Part shown: positions 46,190 through 55,372 of the stretch, piece after piece | Numbering within the stretch: the stretch's first letter is position 1 | Layout of the letters: the number at the start of each line of letters is the position of its first letter | NCBI RefSeq assembly: GCF_003668995.1 | Contig: NZ_CP033068.1 | Location: 62,001 to 126,000, forward strand | Direction: 5' to 3' | Length of the DNA: 64,000 nucleotides | Source: Flavobacterium sp. 140616W15 | GTDB lineage: Bacteria > Bacteroidota > Bacteroidia > Flavobacteriales > Flavobacteriaceae | Translations under genes and position numbers: made by a program | The notes under the pieces: generated by a model | Seen by the model: the letters and a program-made list of their open reading frames with translations, nothing else | Told to the model about the DNA's origin: nothing | The model's database searches: none

Positions 46190-48931
46190 ATGTTTAGATT
46201 GTACTTCTTTTTATTGTTTTTTAGTTTAGGTTATGTTGCAAGCGCTCAGAATGATATTGTTATTAAAGGTACAGTTGTTGACATAAATACGCAATTACCA
46301 TTAGAACTTGCTACAGTTTATTTTTCTGCGGCCAAAGATTCAACTGTAATTGATTATGCAACGACAGATAAAAACGGTTTTTTTAGTATAAATACCAAGA
46401 AATACGATAAACCAGTTTTTTTAAAGATAAACTACATGGGGTACCAACCTTATTTTGAGGAAGAAAAAGGGCTTTTGGTAAGTAAGGATTACGGGAAATT
46501 ATATTTATTAGAAAATGTAAATGCCTTAGATAATGTAATTATAAAAACAGAAGCTCCTCCGATAACAATGAAAAAAGACACATTGGAGTTTAATGCGTCT
46601 TCTTATAAAGTACGTCCAGACTCAAATGTAGAAACCTTATTAAAGCAATTGCCAGGTGTTGATGTCGATAATGCAGGTAAGGTTACTGTAAACGGAAAAC
46701 AAGTAACTCAATTTTTGGTAAACGGAAAACCATTTTTTGATAAAGATGGTGCGATTGCTTTGAAAAATTTGCCAGCAGAAATTATAAAAAAAGTTCAGGT
46801 ATCTGATTTTAAAACCAAAAAAGAAGAGTTGTCGAAGCAAGAAGCTACTTCGGATTATTCCAGCATTAACTTAACGATAGACGAAAAAAAGAATAAAGGT
46901 TTCTTTGGTAAAATTCTTGGTGGTTATGGCTCTGATGATCGGTATGAAAGTAGTCTTATTATGAATTTTTTTAATAACAAACAAAAAATAAGTGTTTTAG
47001 CGTCTTCTAATAATATTAATTCTTCGGGGTTTTCTATGGATGAAGTATTTGATAATATGGGAGGAGGAAGGAATAGTAAAGGTCTAGGAGCTTCTGGAGG
47101 AGGTAGAGGAATTACTCAGTCTAGTTTGGTTGGATTTAATTATTCGGATGAATGGGCAAAAGATTTGGAAGCTTCAGCGAGTTATAATTTTTCGAATTCG
47201 ATTAATAATAATGCAAGTAAATCAGATCAAACGAGTTTCTTGCCTACAGGAAATATTGTAACAAGTTCTGAATCGAATTCAAGAAATGAAAACACAGGAA
47301 ATACTGTGAATCTTGATTTAGAATATAAAGTCAGTCCTAGTATTTATATTTTTGTTTCTCCAAAGTTGGGGCAAACACGTTCTAATAATAATGCTGATTC
47401 TTTTAGCTTTTCAGAAGATGAAAATGGTGTGTCTTTAAATGAAAGTAATTCAAAATCGTATTCAGAAACGGAGAATAATAGTTTTGGTAATACTATAAAT
47501 TTCAATAAGAATTTTGAGAAAAAAAAGCGTAACCTAAATTTTGTATTTATGAATAATAATACAAGTAATGATTCGGATGCTTTTAATCGCTCGAAGACTA
47601 TTTTTTATAAAGACAATAAACCTGATGATGAGAGAAATCAAAATACTAAAAAGAATACTGTAAATGATTCCTATTCGTTAGATTTAGAATATACCGAGCC
47701 TATTACGGATTCTTTGCGAGTGCGATTTGGTACAAATTTGGATTTTGTAAGTGCAGTAAACGATGAAAAAACATTCAATTTTGATGCAGACACCGAATCG
47801 TATTCAAACTTAAATTCAGCATTGAGTAATTATATCACATCAAGACAAAATACATTTAGCCCTAAAGTTGGAATTACTTGGCAAAAAAGTAAATTTACCA
47901 TTAATATGAATTCCAGAACGGCTGTTGTTGATTATGATAATCATTCTTTGTATTTGGATAAAACGACAGATTTAAATAGAAAATATGCTTTGTCTTATGG
48001 AGATTTCCAAATTAGATATAAGTTTAGTAAATCTAAAAATTTGTCATTTAGGTTAGATCATTCTAATTCGCTTCCTACTTCAATTCAGTTATTACCAGTT
48101 TTGAATTTGAGTAATCCATTGAATACCATAATAGGAAATCCAGATTTAAATCCGATAGAAAAAAATAGTGTTAATTTCAATTTTAGAAATTTTGATTTCC
48201 GTACACGTTCAGGTTATAGTATGTTTGCTCGGGCAGATTTTTATAATAATGATGTAGTTTCGACTTCTGTTTACGACGACAGTGGAAAAAGAACTACTAC
48301 TTATACAAACATTTCAGGAACTTATAGTACTTCTGTAGGTGGAAACTGGAATCAATCGATTAAGAAAGATGCTCATGTTTTAAGATACGGCTTGGGATTA
48401 AACGGGACGTATGCTTTTGATAAAGGGTATACAAATGCTGTTTTATACAATGCAAAATCTACGGCAATCACGCCAAAATTGTATCTGTCATACGAATATG
48501 GGGAACTGCTTACTATTGCTCCATCGTATAGTTTGTCATATAATGAGACAAAATATGAGAATTCCTCTAGAGATGCTACTTCGAATGTGATTCATAATAT
48601 CAATTTACAAGCAACAACCTATTGGCCTGAAAATTTGGTTTTTGGTAATGATTTTGGATATACTTACAACTCTAATATTTCTAGCGATTTCAAGAAATAT
48701 TTTTTCTTGTGGAATACAAGTTTGTCTTATGGGGTTTTGGATAAAAAAGTGTTCGTAAAAGTAAAAGTGTATGATCTTTTAAATCAAAACCAAAGTGCAA
48801 CGAGAACAATTTCGTCAACCTCGATTCGTGATGAAGAAAACACAGTTTTAAAACGTTATGTGATGTTTTCGTTATCGTATAAAATTGGAAATTTTGCGTC
48901 GACCAAAAAAGGATCCAAGAGAAAGGGCTAA
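46190..48931 (+). CDS. TonB-receptor-like outer-membrane beta-barrel protein
   Basis: About 913 residues from the ATG of MFRLYFFLLFFSLGYVASAQ, a clear signal peptide; a TTG-initiated extension is rejected. Domains: a CarboxypepD_reg-like domain (residues 23-110, IKGTVVDINTQLPLELATVYF), a plug-like domain (NVETLLKQLPGVDVDNAGKVTVNGKQ) and a large barrel rich in Asn and Ser (OMP_b-brl_3 family). Ends VMFSLSYKIGNFASTKKGSKRKG, with a basic tail after the barrel. Substrate unknown. It is monocistronic. Confidence 0.85.
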   Translation: MFRLYFFLLFFSLGYVASAQNDIVIKGTVVDINTQLPLELATVYFSAAKDSTVIDYATTDKNGFFSINTKKYDKPVFLKINYMGYQPYFEEEKGLLVSKDYGKLYLLENVNALDNVIIKTEAPPITMKKDTLEFNASSYKVRPDSNVETLLKQLPGVDVDNAGKVTVNGKQVTQFLVNGKPFFDKDGAIALKNLPAEIIKKVQVSDFKTKKEELSKQEATSDYSSINLTIDEKKNKGFFGKILGGYGSDDRYESSLIMNFFNNKQKISVLASSNNINSSGFSMDEVFDNMGGGRNSKGLGASGGGRGITQSSLVGFNYSDEWAKDLEASASYNFSNSINNNASKSDQTSFLPTGNIVTSSESNSRNENTGNTVNLDLEYKVSPSIYIFVSPKLGQTRSNNNADSFSFSEDENGVSLNESNSKSYSETENNSFGNTINFNKNFEKKKRNLNFVFMNNNTSNDSDAFNRSKTIFYKDNKPDDERNQNTKKNTVNDSYSLDLEYTEPITDSLRVRFGTNLDFVSAVNDEKTFNFDADTESYSNLNSALSNYITSRQNTFSPKVGITWQKSKFTINMNSRTAVVDYDNHSLYLDKTTDLNRKYALSYGDFQIRYKFSKSKNLSFRLDHSNSLPTSIQLLPVLNLSNPLNTIIGNPDLNPIEKNSVNFNFRNFDFRTRSGYSMFARADFYNNDVVSTSVYDDSGKRTTTYTNISGTYSTSVGGNWNQSIKKDAHVLRYGLGLNGTYAFDKGYTNAVLYNAKSTAITPKLYLSYEYGELLTIAPSYSLSYNETKYENSSRDATSNVIHNINLQATTYWPENLVFGNDFGYTYNSNISSDFKKYFFLWNTSLSYGVLDKKVFVKVKVYDLLNQNQSATRTISSTSIRDEENTVLKRYVMFSLSYKIGNFASTKKGSKRKG

Positions 48932-48949
48932 AGGTTTAGGTGCTAAGGC

Positions 48950-49013
48950 TCAAAGTAACAAAGGGGCAAAGTAACAAAGGGGCAAAGGGACAAAGAGACA
49001 AAGAGACAAAGGT
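48950..49013. repeat. Degenerate tandem repeat (ACAAAGRGRCAAAG)
   Basis: Repeated units such as GTAACAAAGGGGCAAA and GACAAAGA follow one another for about 60 bp just downstream of the outer-membrane protein gene. Confidence 0.65.
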
Positions 49014-49015
49014 TA

Positions 49016-49038
49016 AAAATTGGCATTAGCCAATTTTT
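49016..49038 (+). terminator. Terminator of the outer-membrane protein gene
   Basis: AAAATTGGC-ATTA-GCCAATTTT followed by a T. It sits between two tandem repeat tracts. Confidence 0.65.
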
Positions 49039-49041
49039 AAA

Positions 49042-49174
49042 CATCTAACATCTAACATCTAACATCTAACATCTAACATCTAACATCTAACATCTAACAT
49101 CTAACATCTAACATCTAACATCTAACATCTAACATCTAACATCTAACATCTAACATCTAACATCTAACATCTAA
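49042..49174. repeat. Heptanucleotide tandem repeat (CATCTAA)19
   Basis: Nineteen perfect 7-bp copies (133 bp). It ends 13 bp before the stop codon of the convergent DUF2490 gene, so it lies in the 3' space of both neighbours. Confidence 0.97.
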
Positions 49175-49187
49175 CATTTTTCACAAT

Positions 49188-49925
49188 TTACATTTTGCGA
49201 TTAATTTTGTGATAAATAGTAAAACGCATGATGTCTCGGTCATAAAAATCGATTCCGCTAGCTCTTCTTTGAAAGCTATTTAAATAGCCTAATTCTAAGC
49301 CAATATTTGGGGTGGGATGATAGCGTAACGCGAGGTAAATTCGATTTTGATCAAAGGTGTTTTTCTTGTTGTCTTTTCCAAAATTAAACAGTATTTCATC
49401 AGAAATAGTTCCTTTAAGGCTTTGTTTGTCTTTTTCCCAAATCGTAAAAGTAGATTGCAAGCGGTATCTAATACGGAAAGAAAAAGAGAAATTATCCAGT
49501 AATTCTGTTTTGCTTGCTTTTTGAATAAAGCGTTCTTCTAACTGCAAACGATTGTGGAGAGTAATTTTGGCAATGTCATTTATAATCGTAATGTCTTGTT
49601 GTCCTCTGTATTCTGGGACAGAAAAATCAGGATTCCTATTAGGATCTTGGGTATTAACATGAAAATAAGTAAATCCTCCGCCTAAATCAATAAGTTTAGT
49701 TGCTCTATGTCTTCCCTGTATTCTTAAAACCCATAGATTCTCATGAATGGGATTAATGAAGCTTCGGTTATCGAATTCGGAATGAAGTGACCATTTTTCT
49801 GTCAGTGGTGCTATATTGTAATATCTAATCCAGGTAAGAGTTTGTTGGTCGATATTTTTTTTGGTTTGCCCTGCCAGTATTTGACTTGTAAGTACTAGTA
49901 AAAAAAGTAATCTGCAGGATTTCAT
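49188..49925 (-). CDS. DUF2490 outer-membrane protein
   Basis: A 245-residue protein with a signal peptide (LLFLLVLTSQILAGQ) and strands such as QTLTWIRYYNIAPLTEKWSLHSEFDNR and RLQLEERFIQK, the DUF2490 pattern of a small outer-membrane barrel. Function unknown. Same strand as the TonB receptor upstream, but a terminator separates them. Confidence 0.85.
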   Translation of the reverse strand: MKSCRLLFLLVLTSQILAGQTKKNIDQQTLTWIRYYNIAPLTEKWSLHSEFDNRSFINPIHENLWVLRIQGRHRATKLIDLGGGFTYFHVNTQDPNRNPDFSVPEYRGQQDITIINDIAKITLHNRLQLEERFIQKASKTELLDNFSFSFRIRYRLQSTFTIWEKDKQSLKGTISDEILFNFGKDNKKNTFDQNRIYLALRYHPTPNIGLELGYLNSFQRRASGIDFYDRDIMRFTIYHKINRKM

Positions 49926-50078
49926 TCAGTTGTTATAAATTCAGGTTGCGAATATATACAAATGATGCCGATTATAAATGGGCTTTTGGTGTGATTTTGT
50001 GATTTGTCGGCTTGATTAAAAATAGAACGCGAATCCGTTTCATTAGCATTCCTTTCTAGACAATCTATGCAATTTTAA

Positions 50079-50120
50079 TAAAAAAACTGGAGCAAGTTAT
50101 TTTGAAACTTACCCCAGTTA
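50079..50120 (-). terminator. Terminator of the TonB receptor gene
   Basis: AACTGG-AGCAAGTT pairs with AACTT-ACCCCAGTT (one bulge); on the minus strand a T-run follows. It is 28 bp past the receptor stop. Confidence 0.78.
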
Positions 50121-50147
50121 ATAGATATTTAATTTTTATGTTTGGTT

Positions 50148-52697
50148 CTACAAAGAATATTTTAAAGTAACTCCATAGGTTCTTTGATCACCTAATACAC
50201 CAGCATATTGCCCAGTATTTCCTCCTGCAGGTAATAATTGCTCGTAGTAATCTTTGTTTAAAATGTTACGTCCCCAGAACTGAACAGATAGCCCTTCGGA
50301 TGCACGGAAACCTAAACGAGCATTAAAAATTGCATAACCCGGAACAACTAAATATTTAGATGCAGATGGACTTGATGAGAACTCAGAACGGGCGTAAGAA
50401 TCAATTGCTACGAAAACTTTACCAACATTTCCGAAGAACTTTGCTTTATCAGAAAGTTCTCCTCCTAATGATCCTGCCCATTTTGAAGCACCAGGTAAAG
50501 CCGTTCCTGAAACATCTTTGAATGCTACTGGGGCTCCAGTTTCTTCTAACGGAAGTGGCGCATTGGTAAATTTAACATATTTACCATCAGTATAAGTAGC
50601 AGCACCATTTATGGTTAGATGGCTGTTTATTATAAAACTAGCATCTAGTTCAGCACCTCTTACACGTACTTTATCTGCGTTAGCAAGATAGCCACGATTT
50701 ACACCTAATTCGGCAGCTTGAACATTGGTTTGGAAGTCTTTAATATCAGTATTAAAGAATGCTAAGTTGAATATTGAATTCTTGAAAGGAGATGTTTTAA
50801 TTCCTATTTCATAATGATTTACCTTCTCAGGTTTAATTACAGCAAGATCAAGTAATGGCAGTCCTTTTGAGTCAGTTGGAAGTCCCGCTACATTTACACC
50901 TACTGGTTTATAGCTTTTTGCATAAGTAGCATATCCATTGATTTTATCTGAAGCTTTATAAGTTACCGTTAAGTTTCCTGAAAAGTCAGTATTGTCTGTG
51001 TCAGAAGTAAAAGCTTGGTCGTTATAAACAGATTTTTTCAATGCTAGTAATGCTGGATCAGTAGTTTGAAGTCCTCCGTAAGTTGTACGAGAATAATCGG
51101 CTTCTTTTTTGTCAAAATTATAGCGTACACCAGGAAGTACATGCAAACGATCTGTAATTGCCCAATCTAACTGTCCGAATACGGCAGCACTGGATGATCT
51201 AATTTTTGCATCAGTTTTTATCCCATATCCTTCAAAAAGGCCTTGAGTTTTCCATAATGGGCTAGTTGAACTTTGAGAAAATCGCCATTGTGCATTTCCA
51301 GATTCTTCAGTACCATTTGTATGTGATGTTTGATCAATAAAAAAGACTCCTACAACACCACTTATTTTTGATGAAAGCTGTCCTGCATAACGAATTTCTT
51401 GTGTTATTTGCGTTTGTCTAGTAGGATTTTGAGATTTTGCAAGTACTTGTAGTCCTGTAAAATCTCTATCATTTGAAGGATCCCAGTTCCAAAAACGCCA
51501 TGCTGTAGTAGAGGTAAGGGTACCATTTCCAATTTTCGTATCAACATTAAGTGAGATACCTCCTAAATCTTGTCCAGAACGCCATGGTGTATCTTGATCA
51601 ATTTTACGGTCAAATGCATTTAGAGTTGGAAGTTTGTAGTTTAAATCGGCAGTAATTGCATTAAATTGGCGATAAGGAGCTCTTTGTGTTGGAGCAACAC
51701 CTGCAACTACCTGCGCATATCCATCTGGACGTTGCGTTGTAATATCTGCAGCAAGAATGATATTTGTATTTTCTGATGGAGTATAAAGTAATTGCCCTCT
51801 AATTCCTTGATTGTTTAATGTGTTTGTAGCTCTGCCAGTTACAATGTTGTCGATTAAACCATCGCGTTGCGTACCTGAGAATGATAATCGGCCCGCTATT
51901 TTACTGCTTAATGCTCCTGTAACCGAAGCTTTGGCTTGCAGAAAGGCATAATTTCCGTAACTAACTTCAAAATCGGCACCAGATGTAAAACTTGGCTTAC
52001 GAGTAGTAATGTTAAAAGCTCCAGAAGTAGTGTTTTTACCAAACAAAGATCCTTGTGGTCCTCGTAATACTTCGATTTGCTCTACATCAATAAAATCTAG
52101 TGTTGTTGCAGCTGGACGTGCATAATACACACCATCTACATAAAAACCTACTCCAGGATCGATCCCATCGTTAGTAAGCCCAAAAGGTGAGCCTAGGCTT
52201 CGGATATTAATACCTGTATTTCTGGGATTCGATGAATATAGTTGTACCGATGGAACCAGTTCTTTAATACGATTCACATTAAATGCACCAGTTTGCTCTG
52301 CTTGCTTGCCTGTTATTACAGATATTGCAATAGGAACATCTTGTGCTTTTTCTATTCGGCGTCTTGAGGAAACTACTACTTCTATAAGAGCATTTTCTTC
52401 GTTTAGTGTTATTAGTAATGGAGTAGATATTGGTAATTGTGTAATTTCTATTTCTGTAGTTTTATATCCTACATACTGAACTAAAAGTGTTAGTGGAAGT
52501 TTTCCTTTAGATTCAATGGTGAATTTTCCATTTTGATCTGTAATTGTGTTAGAAGTTGTTCCTTTTATGACAATGTTAGCGGCTTCTAATGGAATGTTTT
52601 CGCTGTTTGTAACAACGCCTTCGATATTTTGTGCAAATGAGACTGAGAAGGTTAAAACTAATAGTACTGTAAATGTATTTTTTATAGAATTTTTCAT
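50148..52697 (-). CDS. TonB-dependent receptor with CarboxypepD_reg-like domain
   Basis: A 849-residue outer-membrane transporter. Signal peptide residues 1-22 (LVLTFSVSFAQ), a CarboxypepD_reg-like domain (about 24-105), a plug (about 120-235, DVPIAISVITGKQAEQTG...VEVLRGPQGSLFGKNTTSGAFN) and a 22-stranded barrel ending DQRTYGVTLKYSL. The plug resembles FecA/IroN-like receptors rather than SusC. A short leader ORF and an operator-like palindrome lie upstream, and a cysteine-rich Rrf2 regulator gene is next to it, so uptake of an iron- or sulfur-containing substrate is a reasonable guess, not shown. Confidence 0.92.
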   Translation of the reverse strand: MKNSIKNTFTVLLVLTFSVSFAQNIEGVVTNSENIPLEAANIVIKGTTSNTITDQNGKFTIESKGKLPLTLLVQYVGYKTTEIEITQLPISTPLLITLNEENALIEVVVSSRRRIEKAQDVPIAISVITGKQAEQTGAFNVNRIKELVPSVQLYSSNPRNTGINIRSLGSPFGLTNDGIDPGVGFYVDGVYYARPAATTLDFIDVEQIEVLRGPQGSLFGKNTTSGAFNITTRKPSFTSGADFEVSYGNYAFLQAKASVTGALSSKIAGRLSFSGTQRDGLIDNIVTGRATNTLNNQGIRGQLLYTPSENTNIILAADITTQRPDGYAQVVAGVAPTQRAPYRQFNAITADLNYKLPTLNAFDRKIDQDTPWRSGQDLGGISLNVDTKIGNGTLTSTTAWRFWNWDPSNDRDFTGLQVLAKSQNPTRQTQITQEIRYAGQLSSKISGVVGVFFIDQTSHTNGTEESGNAQWRFSQSSTSPLWKTQGLFEGYGIKTDAKIRSSSAAVFGQLDWAITDRLHVLPGVRYNFDKKEADYSRTTYGGLQTTDPALLALKKSVYNDQAFTSDTDNTDFSGNLTVTYKASDKINGYATYAKSYKPVGVNVAGLPTDSKGLPLLDLAVIKPEKVNHYEIGIKTSPFKNSIFNLAFFNTDIKDFQTNVQAAELGVNRGYLANADKVRVRGAELDASFIINSHLTINGAATYTDGKYVKFTNAPLPLEETGAPVAFKDVSGTALPGASKWAGSLGGELSDKAKFFGNVGKVFVAIDSYARSEFSSSPSASKYLVVPGYAIFNARLGFRASEGLSVQFWGRNILNKDYYEQLLPAGGNTGQYAGVLGDQRTYGVTLKYSL

Positions 52698-52745
52698 TTT
52701 ATATTAAGTATATGTAATTAGTAGAATTTAAATTAAATTTTTTTA

Positions 52746-52850
52746 CTAACACATACACATAATAAGGCTATTATTGTTTTTTACAATAGGTTTTGGGATG
52801 CCGCTCTGCATCCAGCTTGTTTTTGCAACAAGGTTTTTACGTGATTTCAT
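52746..52850 (-). CDS. Candidate 34-aa leader peptide ending Met-Cys-Met-Cys
   Basis: A 34-codon ORF in the leader of the TonB receptor gene, from ATG (MKSRKNLVAKTSWMQ...) to TAG 48 nt before the receptor start. It is preceded by the TATATTTG promoter. The last four sense codons are ATG TGT ATG TGT. RNA hairpins lie in and around it (GGATGC-AGAGCG-GCATCC region 52796-52813; CTATTGT/ACAATA-type at about 52768-52790; CTTGT/ACAAG at 52816-52832). The layout suits translation-dependent control by cysteine or methionine supply. No homologue is known to me; expression is unproven. Confidence 0.5.
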   Translation of the reverse strand: MKSRKNLVAKTSWMQSGIPKPIVKNNNSLIMCMC

Positions 52851-52885
52851 AAGGTTGGTTTTAATTAGTGTGTGTTTATTTTTGT

Positions 52886-52921
52886 CAAATATATATAAAT
52901 TCTACATAATTACTAGAATTT
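52886..52921 (-). promoter_or_regulatory. Promoter and operator palindrome of the TonB receptor gene
   Basis: TATATTTG (complement of 52886-52893) is a perfect -7 box. Directly upstream is AAATTCTA-N9-TAGAATTT (52897-52921), covering the -33 region, ideal for a repressor. A half site TAGAATTT with the same flank (AATTAGTAGAATTTAAA) recurs at 52716-52731, next to the receptor start codon. The adjacent Rrf2 protein is the likely ligand. Confidence 0.55.
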
Positions 52922-52934
52922 AAAATATATTTTT

Positions 52935-53348
52935 TTATTTTTCTACTAATGAGGCTATTGTAATCCCCTGCATTGCTTGTAAAGTTTTATCTCGAATAAG
53001 CATTAAGCCATGTCTTAAGTGGCATTCTGATTCGGTTTTACAATCAGAGCAAGGCTCGTAAAAGTTTAAAGATGCGCAAGGTAAAAGTGCAATTGCACCA
53101 TCAAATAGACGATGAATTTCGGCTAGGGTAATGTCGTTTTTAGATTTTATAAGATAATAACCACCGTATTTTCCTTGCTTACTGCTCACAAAATGACCTC
53201 GTTTTAGATCAAGTAAAATTTGCTCTAAAAACTTTTTAGGAATATTGGCTCCCTCAGCGATTTCTATAGTTTTAGAAATGTGATTTTCGTCTTGCTCCGC
53301 TAAATAAAGTAATGCTTTAAGAGCATATTTGGCTTTATGTGATAACAT
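52935..53348 (-). CDS. Rrf2 family regulator with cysteine cluster
   Basis: A 137-residue Rrf2 protein. Winged HTH at residues 1-65 (KYALKALLYLAE...IPKKFLEQILLDLKRGHFVSSKQGKYGGYYL). Cys91, Cys100, Cys103 and Cys109 (PCASLNFYEPCSDCKTESEC) could hold an iron-sulfur cluster, as in other Rrf2 sensors, though the spacing differs from IscR and NsrR. It is encoded just upstream of the TonB receptor on the same strand and probably represses it. Confidence 0.87.
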   Translation of the reverse strand: MLSHKAKYALKALLYLAEQDENHISKTIEIAEGANIPKKFLEQILLDLKRGHFVSSKQGKYGGYYLIKSKNDITLAEIHRLFDGAIALLPCASLNFYEPCSDCKTESECHLRHGLMLIRDKTLQAMQGITIASLVEK

Positions 53349-53423
53349 TATTATAAATTATGAATTGCAAATATATTATAAGTTTTTAAACTGTGACTCG
53401 TTACTGTCACTGAAAAGTAAAAA

Positions 53424-54230
53424 TTACCAGCTTCCGCCAGAACCTCCACCAGAGAATCCGCCTCCGCCAAAGCCGCCACCAAAACCGCCACCGCCGCCAG
53501 ATGATCCGCCGCCAAAGCCTCCAAAACCACCTCCGCCGCTTCGACCAAGATTACTTAAGATGATTACATCAAGTAGGCTAGGGCCTCCACCGCCGTTGTT
53601 TCCTGAGTTTCCGCCTCCACCTTTATTTCTTGATATAAGAAATATGATGATAGCTATAATAATGATGAAAATGAAAAAAGGAAAATCTTGTCTTTCAGCT
53701 GCCTGTTTTCGGGTTCCTTTGTATTTTCCTTTAAAGACATCAAAAAGAGCATCAGTACCTTTATCTAGTCCCTTGTAATAACTTCCCGCTTTGAATTCTG
53801 GGATAATAATGTTTCGGATAATTTCTCCACCAATACCAGCAGTTAATTTGTCTTCTAGTCCATAACCAGGTGATATCCATATTTTTCTTTCGGCTTTAGC
53901 CAATAAAATAAGAACCCCATTATCATCTTTTGCAGTTCCACCAATTCCCCATTCCTGTCCCCATTTTGGAGTTAATATCCCTATATCTTCGCCTTTAAGA
54001 CTTTCTATGGTAATTACAACAATTTGGGTAGTGGTAGAGTCAGAGTAGCGAATAAGCTTTTCTTCTAACTGTGTTTTTTCTGTAGGGCTTAAAACATTTG
54101 CATAATCGTAAACAGAAGTCTGAAATTTTGGTTTTTCAGGAATTGTAAATTGAGCAAAACCTATTTGGGTAAAGAATAGACAAACAATTAATTTTAGGAA
54201 AATCGAGGTATTTAGTTTGGGTGTAATCAT
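53424..54230 (-). CDS. TPM-domain protein with glycine-rich tail
   Basis: A 268-residue protein. Signal peptide (residues 1-25, FFTQIGFAQF), a TPM domain (about 30-165, VYDYANVLSPTEKTQLEEKLIRYSDSTTTQIVVITIESL), one membrane helix near residues 185-200 and a Gly/Ser-rich C-terminus (about 60 residues). This is the YgcG-type topology. Its start codon overlaps the stop of the preceding TPM gene by one base (TAATG), showing translational coupling. Confidence 0.88.
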   Translation of the reverse strand: MITPKLNTSIFLKLIVCLFFTQIGFAQFTIPEKPKFQTSVYDYANVLSPTEKTQLEEKLIRYSDSTTTQIVVITIESLKGEDIGILTPKWGQEWGIGGTAKDDNGVLILLAKAERKIWISPGYGLEDKLTAGIGGEIIRNIIIPEFKAGSYYKGLDKGTDALFDVFKGKYKGTRKQAAERQDFPFFIFIIIIAIIIFLISRNKGGGGNSGNNGGGGPSLLDVIILSNLGRSGGGGFGGFGGGSSGGGGGFGGGFGGGGFSGGGSGGSW

Positions 54231-54667
54231 TATCCTTTTGAGATTTCGTTTGATAATTCGTTAGTATCGTCAGCAGATCCAGGGAAGTATTTTTTTAATT
54301 GCTCGCCTGCTACCAAGATACCATCAATAAGTCCTTGTTTGAAATTTTGTTGTTTGAATTGTGATAACATCGCTTCTTTGGTAGAATCCCAAAAATTAGG
54401 ATGTACAACATCATTTATTCCTTTGTCTCCACAAATGACAAACTGTTTGTCATCTACGGCAACATAAATTAAAACACCGTTTTGTAATTGTGTTTCATCC
54501 ATTTTTAGTTCATGAAAAACTTCCAAAGCTCTATCATAATGTGCTTTAGTAGTCGATTTTTCTATATGAACTCTAATTTCGCCAGAAGTGTTTTTTTCGG
54601 CCACGCGAATAGCTTCAACAATTGCTTCTTCCTCTTCTTTGGTTAAAAAATCTTCTACTTTTGACAT
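54230..54667 (-). CDS. Soluble TPM-domain protein
   Basis: A 145-residue protein without a signal peptide. TPM domain EEEAIVEAIRVAEKNTSGEIRVHIEKST and GVLIYVAVDDKQFVICGDKGIND. TPM/YgcG proteins with LemA are a recurring module of unknown function, perhaps in membrane stress or photosystem-like repair. It is coupled to the next gene by a TAATG overlap. Confidence 0.87.
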   Translation of the reverse strand: MSKVEDFLTKEEEEAIVEAIRVAEKNTSGEIRVHIEKSTTKAHYDRALEVFHELKMDETQLQNGVLIYVAVDDKQFVICGDKGINDVVHPNFWDSTKEAMLSQFKQQNFKQGLIDGILVAGEQLKKYFPGSADDTNELSNEISKG

Positions 54668-54692
54668 TGAAATTATTTTTTGAATGGATAGT

Positions 54693-54737
54693 AATGATTT
54701 TCAATTGTAGCAATTGGTTCTACAATTGAAAATCATT
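54693..54737 (-). other. 18-bp perfect intercistronic hairpin
   Basis: AATGATTTTCAATTGTAG and its exact complement flank a 9-nt loop between the LemA and TPM genes. There is no T-run, so it is more likely a processing or mRNA-stability element than a terminator. Confidence 0.75.
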
Positions 54738-54758
54738 TATTAAAGGTATAAACTTCTT

Positions 54759-55340
54759 TTAGAATTTTACTTCTACAGGTTTATCAGCTCCTGTAACAGC
54801 TTCAAAATATGGTTTTTCTTTGTAATCTAAGAACCATTTGTTAGGAATAGAAAGGATGTATCCGTTATATTCTTGTACAGATTCATTGAAACGAGTTCTT
54901 GCAGTAAGAATTTGATTTTCTGTACTAGCCAATTCGTCTTGTAATTTTAAGAAATTTTGGTTTGCTTTTAAATCAGGATATCTTTCTACAGATACTAATA
55001 ATTTTGATAAAGAAGATGAAACTCCGCTTTGAGCCTGATTAAATTGTGCTAATTGTTCTGGAGTAACATTGCTTGGATCAATTGTAACAGAAGTAGCTTT
55101 TGCACGTGCTTCGATAACAGCAGTTAATGTTGATTTTTCAAAATCAGCAGCTCCTTTTACTGTGTTTACTAAATTTCCGATAAGGTCATTACGTCTTTGG
55201 TAAGCAGTTTGTACATTACCCCATTCTTTATTAACGGCTTGGTTGTATTTTAAACCAGTATTTTTAATTCCGATAGACCAAAAAGCTATAATAGCGATTA
55301 ATGCAATAATAATTCCGACAGGTATTAACCATTTTTTCAT
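54759..55340 (-). CDS. LemA family protein
   Basis: A 193-residue protein with an N-terminal membrane anchor (WLIPVGIIIALIAIIAFWSIGI) and the helical LemA domain (YNQAVNKEWGNVQTAYQRRNDLIGNLVNTVKGAADFEK). Function unknown; typically exposed outside the membrane. Operon partner of the TPM proteins and downstream of a MerR-type regulator. Confidence 0.93.
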   Translation of the reverse strand: MKKWLIPVGIIIALIAIIAFWSIGIKNTGLKYNQAVNKEWGNVQTAYQRRNDLIGNLVNTVKGAADFEKSTLTAVIEARAKATSVTIDPSNVTPEQLAQFNQAQSGVSSSLSKLLVSVERYPDLKANQNFLKLQDELASTENQILTARTRFNESVQEYNGYILSIPNKWFLDYKEKPYFEAVTGADKPVEVKF

Positions 55341-55372
55341 ATTTTTCTAATTTTAAGTTTATTAATTTATTG

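Noticed and set aside
49042..49174. Possible CRISPR array
   Set aside because: The repeats are contiguous 7-mers without spacers and no cas genes are near.
53329..53778. Long proline-rich open frame on the plus strand
   Set aside because: It is the antisense of the glycine-rich tail of the TPM protein and of the Rrf2 start; the Pro-rich sequence is just the complement of Gly codons.
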